From Gnetum montanum (Eukaryota; Streptophyta; Gnetopsida; Gnetales; Gnetaceae): 64,000 nucleotides of DNA. The notes beneath the pieces were generated by a model. It was given only the letters and a program-made list of their open reading frames with translations. It was not told the DNA's origin and made no database searches. The stretch's first letter is position 1; every line of letters starts with the position of its first letter. Positions 55,976-64,000 of the stretch are shown one piece after another. The stretch lies in NCBI GenBank assembly GCA_015680685.1, contig MNCI01005567.1, positions 607,671 through 671,670 on the forward strand. The letters are read 5' to 3'. The position numbers and the translations under genes are program-made.

Positions 55976-56837
55976 TGATGGGATGCGATATTGCATGGGC
56001 CGCGATATCATGTCTGCCACAATATCACATCCCTCACGATATCATGTACGCGATATCACGCTTTCCCTACGATATCGTGTACATGATATCATAGTCACCG
56101 TAATGTCTATAAATAAGAAGTGGCTCTCCCTTGTTGGATATCCTAGTTTAGATTGTAGTGAAACTCTGGTAGTTTGATCCCTCCAGAGTTAGATTATTTT
56201 CCAGTGTCTACCTGTAGTGTGGTGAATGTAATTGTACAGCATTCTTTATTCGAGTGTGACGTACTTGGATGTGCACATGACCAAAAATAAAGATTGAGAT
56301 TACATCATCATTGCAGCATTCACTTTGTTATTTATTTATTTGTTTATTTATTTAATGTTATTTACTATTTTCTCTCTCACCCTTAAACTCCTAGAAGGTG
56401 GAATGAGTATGACTTAATTACGAGCATTTAAGTGACTACTTGGTAACCCAGTAGCGTACCTAGGATCTGCACTTGGTTATCCCAGTGGTATTCATGCACG
56501 AAGTCCAAGATGTGTACAGATAATCAAGGAATCAGCTGCTCATCGCACTTAGGCTAGATTAGATTCTCTTACCCTTTCCTCCTAGCTTAGCTTAGTTAAT
56601 ATTATTTTCCATTATCTCAGGAGTAGCATTTAGATTAGGAACACATTATACACCTCACTCTAGGCTAAACCATACGTGACAAAGTTAATACTAGTCTAGG
56701 TGGCAAGATAGCAGACTGCGACCTAAGGTTAACGATCTAGGTGCCACAACTAGTCCATCTGCGGAGTTCGACCAAATCGTGCATCAAAATGCTCGTATTC
56801 GTATGGTTGAGTGTAGGGGTATCTCCGCCACTCATCA
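55976..56837 (+). repeat. 3' LTR of element G
   Basis: It is 862 bp, co-linear with the 5' LTR. Its palindrome cluster (55,985-56,100) is longer but more decayed: several GCGATATC arms have become ACGATATC or GTGATATC. The TATA box is at 56,108-56,115. Confidence 0.92.
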
Positions 56838-57679
56838 CTACCACTCTCTACTTAATACATGATGATAGAAGTTTCACAAGAACTTTCAAGTAATCCAAAG
56901 AAAAATAAAAATACAGAACGTTGGCTAACAGTATGGTCGTATATTTCTATAAATATCAATTCTAGATTCCCATAAATATCACTTACAATATGTGTATGCT
57001 TCCCTAGAGAGATTATTTGGTAAAGTAATTGATGTAATCTCAAGTGCCCTTAACGCCCTTTTTTATATATCCATGACTCTTGATCCCAATAATTTCACTA
57101 GAGGAAACACAAGTTCCCCGATGAAAGATATTCCTTTAAAAGTCCTTTTCTATTAAAAGCAAAAGCAAAATTACCTAATTTTTAATTTCCTTTGATGCAA
57201 GAAGTGAAAGTAATTGTACCAAAGCAATTCTATCCCTATTTGATGTTTCTTCACAGGTTACAATAGTTCCAACAAGGATAGTTGTGCTGAGGGTAGTTTT
57301 AGTGCATCACTAGTTTGAAGCTTCTTCAAAATGTTCACTTGAGCTCACAGTCAGCTATACTGGCCTCTGACACTGAGTTATGGTTGTTGGGCTTTCTGAA
57401 ATGTTACCGTACTTAAACAAAATAGGCAGGCCTCTACAGATAAAAATGGTAATGCTACTTAAATAAATAATCAAAGTTAAAAAGAATGGGAAGCATACAC
57501 ACTATCATTTTGACATCAACATGCAATGTTATGGTAATGAACCGAGGTAGATCAGTGTATGGTTTTTGCAAAATGCATGACTGCAAATAGGATATCATTA
57601 TTACCTGAGGGATGGAAATATCAAATATGGAATCCTAGAAATGTAATGTCTTTTACAATATGGTAAAAGTAGGCTGGAA
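56838..57679 (-). other. Host-type flank: continuation of the ARM-like locus
   Basis: After the second CTACC copy the sequence is not obviously repetitive. The minus strand has a short ALRALEITSITLPNNLSREAY stretch followed by GTAAGT (57,000-57,050), and CEETSNRDRIALVQLLSLLA with IKN (57,180-57,260). These could be exon pieces of the same ARM-repeat gene as 47,631-48,134, but neither is long enough to name. No transposon motif is seen. The locus ends at the TGGAA target site of element H. Confidence 0.3.
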
Positions 57680-58255
57680 TGTGAGAGATGTCCCAAGGTG
57701 GTGGTTCTCCTTGGCTCTCCCCATGGTTCGGAGGCCATGGAACACTTTGAGGCATCCTTGGGTGACTTTCAAGTGTTAAAAAACCCATCTCAGGTACCAA
57801 GCTAGCAGTAGGACACCCTCCTACTATAACTCTTTCTACATCCTCTTCGTTCAACCCTCACATGTAGAACTACATCGCCCTGATTCTATGGTGGTCGTAG
57901 ATATGTGTAGGTAGCTAGGACTAGATAGTTTTGGTCTAGTGCCAAGCCACACCTTGTACCAGATCGTGAGGGATCTGAGGGTGAAGCCCCTTTCCTTTTA
58001 GGTGCATCATTTCCCCTCCCACCAATGTTGTCTACAAGATTGCTTGTGTGCTTATTTGCATGGTCCTCATTTGGAGTTGGTTATTCTCTGTGAGATGCAT
58101 TTCCACATGTACATATTAAGAAGTTGTACTGCTGCTTGCACTCATTCTTGGGTTGCCTACTTGCTTGAGGCATATTCCCCAGGTCTCCACCCTAGATCCA
58201 TTGGATCTTAGTGAATTCCTTAAGGTGTCGGACAACATTGGGCAACATTGTTATA
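57680..58255 (+). repeat. 5' LTR of element H
   Basis: It is 576 bp, starting TGTGAGAGATGTCCC and ending AACATTGTTATA; the final CA is mutated to TA. It carries extra sequence at about 58,095-58,140 (ATGTACATATTAAGAAG region) absent from the 3' LTR. Confidence 0.9.
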
Positions 58256-58257
58256 GA

Positions 58258-58268
58258 TGGTATCGGAG
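58258..58268 (+). promoter_or_regulatory. Primer-binding site of element H (tRNA-iMet type)
   Basis: TGGTATCGGAG, two bases after the LTR. One base differs from the standard plant retrotransposon initiator-Met primer site TGGTATCAGAG. Confidence 0.8.
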
Positions 58269-61200
58269 AATTTTGAAATTGTGTTGCAATATGCATGTGC
58301 TATTTGGTTGTGTTATTCCATTGAGGTTGTTTGATTAACGACTCCTTTGAATTGATACCTAGGTGATCTAGGATCATATCCTTATGCATGCTTTGAAGAG
58401 TTTCCTTATGATAATATTTTACGCTCTTCATGAGGGGACCAATGTTACATTATGAGCAATTGATGTATGTTGTTCTCTTTGAGGATGTATACAATTGCAT
58501 TGTGGTATTATCCTTCACTTGTTTACTTGTGGTTGGACCAATTGTAATTGTATTTGATATGGTAGAAACGAGTTCTATTGGCAACTCAAGAATTTTGTTG
58601 CTCAAGGAGCTCTCATCTCTGGTCTCCGGTGATTCATCTAGGATGAATCAGACCTAGTCTCTACTTTGATTTCCACCCAGATGACATGTATCGAGATGGC
58701 ATTGATTGAATTGTGCAAGATAGGATATCCTTGCACTCCCACTCATCCTAGATACAGTGAGTATGGGAAATACAAATTGGGACATGTTGGTTCCTAGGTA
58801 CCTTAGGATGGAGGGCCTTCAAACATGTGCTTTTAGTGAGCCTAATTCTAGGTGGATTAAGATCATTGTCAGTAGACTTTGTACATTTGTTCTAGAGCTT
58901 GTATGTTTGTCTATTTGTGTATGCGTGTCTTCTTGGTTGCACTTTCAAATTTTGCATGTGTGTTACCTTTGTCATGTCTATCATTCATAACACAAGGCTT
59001 TGTGTTCTACATGGTATGATGACTTATTGTTGGGATTGTTGAGGATGCATGTTGATGTCATTTTTGCCATCCCAAAGCCAAATGTTTGTTGTCTTGTTTT
59101 GACAACCTCTTATGCATGAGGCATGATTTCCCTTGTTTCTGATCTTTTGTGAGTTGTACTCCCTTGTTTGAGCTGATTGTGTTGCCCTTGGGTTTGTGGC
59201 ATCACTCTTTTGACTAGTGACATTTCTTGGTTACTTTGATTCAAAGACTACTAGTGTGGATCATCCTATTGTTGGTTCTTATTGAGACCACACCTCTTTT
59301 GATGGGATTCTTTCTTGTGGATGCATCCTCCTTGGTACTGCTTATCGTAGCGAGAATTGGTTTTATGGAGACTTGTTGTTGGCTATGGCTATGGCATACT
59401 GAAATTCAAATCAATGTGATGTTGCGATGTCTAGCTATGGATTTGAGTTGAGTTCTAGGTATTGGCACCTAGACTCCCTCTTCCATGTTGGATGTGAATG
59501 TGGGGTAGTTGTGCAAACATTGGGATGGTGGTCCATCCTTGAATAAATGATGATGTAGTTACAAAAATTGTGACTTCTCTTGGACGCCTTGCTTGGTGGG
59601 CTTAAAGGTGTTCAAAACACTTGAGCCTATGCTCTCACAATTAGGGGCTTTTGATGCCTTGTGGATATGGTGTGCTCTCATGACCAATTGCTTTTGGTGC
59701 TCCTAAGGGCTACAATGCACTCTCATGGCTTGGGACTTATTCGTACTTTTTTTGACTATGGTGTGATTTCATGATTTGGGACTCATTATGCCTAGCAGGC
59801 TATGGTGTCTTGCTGAATCTCCTTCATGTACCTTGTTCCTTATGTACACTAATGTATCACACTGTCCCTTCCTAATGTATAGTCCCATGTCTCTGATGTA
59901 TCGTAAATTCATGTTATGTCTTAACCTCCCTGGTGGGACAGCAGGGTTGAGTACTATATTACTTGGTGAATCTTGAATCCTATGAGGGATCATTCGCCAT
60001 TCCAATGGATGCCCTCTTTGGTTCCTAAAATAACAAGGCTGGCGGTATTAAGACAATTGTTCCCTAGTTGGGACCTAGAAGCAGTTGATGTTTTGGACTT
60101 GCTCCTAGCAATGGTCCCATGTCTTTCAACTCGTGGGGCTTGTTTTCAGAGACAGAATGTTGTTACCCTGGTGAAATTCATGGAACCTCTTTTGTGAGGT
60201 CGTGTTCTAGATGTAAATTAAATATATATCTCTCTCTTCTTGTAAGCAAGGCATGATCTTATGTACTTTCTCCCAACTTTAGGGGCTCTAGAGGGACTTC
60301 CTTGTCAAGGTTCTTTGGTAGACCACCCTTATTGTAAACCCTTTGGGGATGAATCATGTTTTGTTTTGAGTTGTATCGAATGTTGGTGAAGCCCATTCTT
60401 TGTAAAACTATCTTGAGGACCTAGTCCTCCTATGGGCAAAATGTTTCTGTTGACTTGTGTCTATTGTTTGGGTTGAATGTTTATAGGCAATGGTGCAGCC
60501 TTGTGCACCACAATTGTTGTAAACGGTCTTGACTAGGATGTATGAAAAAAAAACCCAAATCTCCCAAGATGAAATAGAAATCCCTCTTCATAAAATTTTA
60601 AAGGGATGAACTCCTTTGCATCTTGAGTTATTCTCAAGGTGGAATCAAATTTGGGTAAGACTTGTGAATCCATGTCTTCCCTCAATTGGTAATAGTTCGA
60701 CGATATGGTTCTATTGGCTATGTGGACTACTTGGGTGTGTATTATGGGTAAGGTGTAGCTAGTCTGCTATACTTACTTATGGAAGAAACCCCCCAAAGAG
60801 GATCCTTCCTTCAAGTTCAAAATTCTAATGAAGGGTGTTGATTAAGAGTTGTAGTCATTCTTGATATGGTGGGAAAATTCAAATTCTGGGAACCTCAATG
60901 TTCCTTGGAGAATGCATGATTGTGGTTGCCCTTGAAGGTAACTCTATATTCTTTCCTAGACCCAGTGTTCTAGAAATAGTGCATGTCCCATAACTTGGAG
61001 TGGGAAGGATAGCTTGTATGTTGTAAGTGTAGTTGATCCTCCCCCATGAATGGGATATTATGGTTGCAATCGATGATGTGCTTACAGTTGACATGAGACT
61101 TGTGTACAAAGGATTATCATGGGGTTGGTTACCCAATAGACCCTCCACTTGTACTAACATTTGAGCAGGCATTCTCGAAGTTGGACAATCACAAGAGTTG

Positions 61201-62074
61201 TTGATGACAATTTGGGCTTGTTGTATGATGGCCTTTTGGAGAAGTTTCCAAACAAATTTTGGATCTTTTCTCTCGTTGTGGCAATGGAATACTATTGGAT
61301 GGTGAATTAAGGTATGCAATGCTGGTGTCTGAAAACGGCAAGGTCAAGCTCAAAAGATCTACCTTGTACCTTGTTTGGAAGGGAGAACACGCTTGACTCC
61401 CTTCATACCAGCTTGAACAGACATGATGAAAAAAAATGTGCATGGTACAAATGCACATGGATCCTATGCTTAGATGATTGCATTGGTGAGACCCCATGGG
61501 TCTTAATGTGAGTAGTAGAACATGGAGTTCTAGCAAGTGCAAGTTCCTTGTGGAGACATGGCTCTTTTGGAGAATGCTCTCCCTCTCAATTTGATGTTTC
61601 CAAGTCCATCACCATGGGTAGTGGCCCTGGTGAGCTCTCAAAATTGATGATTGAAAAAAATAAAAAGAAAAAAAAAATTGATGGATGCTAAGATGCCATT
61701 CACAAAGGAACTCAGTTGGACTTGTGGAAGAGGAGTTGTCTTCTTGCATAGGTATGGGTCTACGCAAGAAGATAAGTCTCTAGACCTAAGAAGGGATGGA
61801 TCTAGGGGACATCTTAGAGACATTGGCCCTTTGGGTTGGACTACTCCCACTTGTCATAGAGTTGGGAAGTCTTTGGAATTCTTCTAGTGCTCTTTGTGTT
61901 TCATGCAAGGCATTAGATGGAAGAACGTATCAAGTGTTGGGGTTGGTACCTTCCTTCAAGCTTGGCATCAGATGAGTTGATGGATTCCATGGAGTTGATG
62001 GAGTTCCAAACCCATACTTGAAGTGTACTCTCGAAGCTATCCTAGGCTTTGCTTTGAGGATGTCGCTTCTTTGT
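58269..62074. other. Interior of element H without recognisable genes
   Basis: Reading frames of up to 146 codons occur (for example 60,879-61,319 minus) but show no reverse transcriptase, integrase, protease or gag motif on either strand. The plus strand has GTT-rich, T-rich sequence from 58,900 to 59,450. I see no tandem repeats. Confidence 0.6.
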
Positions 62075-62086
62075 GCAGGGGAGGAT
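62075..62086 (+). promoter_or_regulatory. Polypurine tract of element H
   Basis: The purine-rich block GCAGGGGAGGA lies immediately before the 3' LTR start TGTGAGAG. Confidence 0.7.
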
Positions 62087-62634
62087 TGTGAGAGATGTCC
62101 CAGGGTGGTGGTTCTCCTAGGCTCTCCCCATGGTTCAGGGGCCATGGAACACTTTGAAGTGCCCTTGGGTGACTCTCAAGTGTTAGAAACCCCATCCTGG
62201 CTTGGTATCAAGCCAGTAGTAGGACACCCTCCTAATGTAACTCTTTCTAAGTCCTCTTTATTTGACTTTCACATGGAGAACTACATGGCCCTGATTCTAT
62301 GGTGGTCGTAGATATGTAAGCAGCTAGGACTGGATAGTTTTGGTGTGGTGCTAAGCCACATCTTATACTAGATCATGAGGGATCTGGGGGTGAGGCCCCT
62401 TTCCTTTTAGGTGCATCATTTCCGCTCCCATCGATGTTGTCTACAAGGTTGCTTGTGTGCTTGTTTGCATGGTCCTCGTTTGGAGTTGGTTATCCTCCGG
62501 AAGTGCATTCCCACCCACTCATTCTTGGGTTACTTGCTTGCTTGAGGGGTATTCCTCAAGTCTTCTGCCCTAGATCCATTGGATCTTAGTGAATTTTTTA
62601 GGGTGCCGCACAACGTTGAGGCAACATTGTTACA
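62087..62634 (+). repeat. 3' LTR of element H
   Basis: It is 548 bp from TGTGAGAGATGTCCC to AACATTGTTACA, co-linear with 57,680-58,255. It ends against the TGGAA target duplication and then, within about 60 bases, CHS-like codons. Confidence 0.92.
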
Positions 62635-62639
62635 TGGAA

Positions 62640-63784
62640 ACTTGGGAATGTGTGCACGTGACAGCCTCTGTTCGTCAGTCAATGCACAAACGATGGACTT
62701 CTACTTCCGAGTCACAAAGAGCACACATGACGGAGTTCAAGGACAAGTTCCGCCGGATTTGCAACAAGTCGCAGATCAAGCACAGGCACATGCTGCTCAC
62801 GGAGGAGCTGTTGGACAAGTATCCGTCGCTGGGGTCGTACGAGGAGCCGCCGCTGGATGCTCGGCAGGCCATAATGGTGCCGGCAGTGCCGCGGCTTTGA
62901 CAGGAGGCGGCAGACAAAGCACTTGCTGAATGGGGGCGGCCGCGCAGCAACGTAACGCACCTCATATTCTGCTCCACGTCGGGAGTGGACATGCTGGGGG
63001 CGGACTACGCGCTCATAAAAATGATGGGACTGAGTCCCCACGTGAGGAGGGTGACGCTGTACCACCAGGGCTGCATGGCCGGCGGCACCGTCCTCCGCAT
63101 AGCCAAGGATTTCGCCGAGAACAACCACGGCGCTCGCGTCCTCGTCGTCTACTGCGAACTCACCGTCGCCACCTTCCGCGGACCCCGCCCCGACGGTGGC
63201 TACCTGGACAACCTGTCCGGGCAGGCTCTCTTCTGCGACGGAGCCTCTTCCGTGGTGGTCGGTGCCGATCCGTTGGCGGAGGAGGCCGAGACTCCCCTGT
63301 TTGAGCTTCTGTGGACAGCCGAGACGATTCTGCCGGACTCGCACGGCGCCATCGAGGGACACCTGCAGGAGGTGGGACTGACGCTCCATCTGATACAGAA
63401 CGTGGCGCTGCTCATCTCATCCAACATCGGAGGGGCCTGCAGAAGGCGTTCGGTCAGTTCGGCATCAGCGACTGGAACAAGATCTTCTGGATCGCGCATC
63501 CGGGCGGGCCTGCGATCCTGGATGCCGTGGAACAGACGCTGGCACTGGAGGCAAAGAAGCTGCGCGCGACCAGACACGTTCTGTGGGAGAATGGCAACAT
63601 GTCCAGCGCCTGCATGCTTTTCATCTTGGACGAGATGCGAATGTGGTCTGCTGCGAATGCGTGTTCCACCACCGGCGAAGGCCTCGACTTCGGAGTCCTC
63701 TTAGGCTTCGGCCCCGGCTTGTCCGTCGAGACCGTCGTACTCAAGGCCTGCCGTCTTCCAAGGCCACTCACCGTTGAGGCTTAA
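62640..63784 (+). pseudogene. Chalcone-synthase-like type III polyketide synthase, 5'-truncated and broken
   Basis: Type III polyketide synthases condense malonyl-CoA onto a starter CoA, in chalcone synthase to begin flavonoid synthesis. Readable blocks start at DFYFRVTKS (62,697) and run [50 protein letters not shown] and [20 protein letters not shown]. They continue with [48 protein letters not shown] and [13 protein letters not shown], ending at TAA (63,782-63,784). The catalytic Cys (QGC), His (AHPGG) and Asn (GNMSS) are all present. Lesions are a frame change near 62,727, an in-frame TGA at 62,898-62,900 where Gly is usual, and a frame change near 63,435. About 50 N-terminal residues are missing. 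The family's usual intron at the Cys codon of RRIC is absent. GC content is far above the surroundings. Most likely a recent pseudogene or retrocopy; sequencing errors are the alternative for the small lesions. Confidence 0.92.
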
Positions 63785-64000
63785 TGCCACTTCTTTAGTT
63801 CTTTGACTTCTTTCCCATCAACCACACTTCCAAACTTCTCAAATCCTCAGTTCCTATGTTTGTTTGTTACTTTGTTCATGTCCCTCCGCGTCGAGCACAT
63901 TTCCTTAGACGTATTTCATTGTATTTACCGGTCTTGGTTTAGTTGACTTCATAATTAACTTTGAAAGATATGTTTTACAAATCTCCTTCCCTATAGCGCA
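63785..64000 (+). other. 3' flank of the CHS-like gene
   Basis: T-rich, pyrimidine-rich sequence resembling a plant 3' untranslated region (TTTGTTTGTTACTTTGTTC). No clear AATAAA polyadenylation signal is seen, and no poly-A tract that would prove retroposition lies within the window. Confidence 0.4.

Larger units (their letters stand above)
48135..56837 (+). mobile_element. Athila-type LTR retrotransposon G, pol-deleted
   Basis: It is 8.7 kb, flanked by CTACC (48,130-48,134 and 56,838-56,842). LTRs are at 48,135-48,949 and 55,976-56,837. A tRNA-Asp-like primer site follows the 5' LTR and a polypurine tract precedes the 3' LTR. It encodes gag at 49,090-50,950 and, after a non-coding stretch with a second promoter-like site, a long coiled-coil ORF at 53,027-55,805. 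No protease, reverse transcriptase, RNase H or integrase is recognisable, so it must have relied on enzymes from relatives such as element F. Confidence 0.92.
57680..62634 (+). mobile_element. LTR retrotransposon H, non-autonomous
   Basis: It is 4,955 bp, flanked by TGGAA (57,675-57,679 and 62,635-62,639). LTRs are at 57,680-58,255 and 62,087-62,634. A tRNA-iMet type primer site (TGGTATCGGAG) follows the 5' LTR and a purine tract (GCAGGGGAGGA) precedes the 3' LTR. The 3.8 kb interior has no recognisable gag or pol domain. It belongs with large non-coding LTR elements (LARD-like). The LTRs are clearly diverged, including a roughly 28-bp length difference, so the insertion is old. Confidence 0.9.

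Noticed and set aside
60879-61542. Overlapping minus-strand frames of 146 and 117 codons in element H
   Set aside because: They overlap in different frames, match no known domain and lack any codon pattern, so they look like chance frames.
62712-63389. A 225-codon minus-strand reading frame
   Set aside because: It is antisense to the CHS-like body and results from its high GC content and codon pattern; no family resemblance.

Overview
The window looks like a stretch of a large, repeat-rich plant genome. The only clearly host-type coding sequence with strong similarity is a chalcone-synthase-like (type III polyketide synthase) gene body at the right end. Almost everything else is old plant Ty3/gypsy retrotransposon DNA of the Tat and Athila types, plus one hAT DNA transposon. 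The very low gene density, long LTRs and deep nesting would fit a gymnosperm or another large-genome vascular plant, but the sequence alone does not settle the species. Most coding remnants carry stops and frame changes. Many sites show C-to-T or G-to-A decay, as expected of long-methylated repeats.

Left third (342-30,579): three related long LTRs (342-2,159; 17,499-19,313; 28,937-30,579) separate two internal regions, giving an LTR-internal-LTR-internal-LTR array read on the minus strand. The first internal region has gag, protease, reverse transcriptase, two successive RNase H domains and integrase, the domain order of the Tat lineage. The second has only gag and protease. Both internal regions also carry, on the opposite (plus) strand, a 3.6 kb intron-containing gene remnant. 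It begins with a domain resembling the FCP1/NLI-interacting-factor (HAD) phosphatase family and continues into a domain of unknown function. This antisense cassette is the most unusual feature here.

Middle (30,580-57,679): a fragment of an Athila-like element (coiled-coil ORF plus 3' LTR) is followed by an AT-rich hAT transposase relic. That relic is split by a complete 10.1 kb Athila-like element on the minus strand (36,283-46,376, target duplication ATAAT). Next, a short armadillo-repeat-like host fragment (minus) is interrupted by a second Athila-type element on the plus strand (48,135-56,837, target duplication CTACC). This element keeps gag and a long coiled-coil ORF but has lost pol. 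Its LTRs and an internal promoter-like site carry dense GATATC-centred palindromes.

Right end (57,680-64,000): a 4.96 kb LTR element without recognisable coding capacity (57,680-62,634, target duplication TGGAA) lies directly against the 5' side of a GC-rich, intronless CHS-like gene body (about 62,640-63,784). The gene body has two frame changes and one in-frame stop. It keeps the Cys-His-Asn catalytic triad but has changes at some active-site positions.

All family calls come from reading translations by eye. No database search was run.
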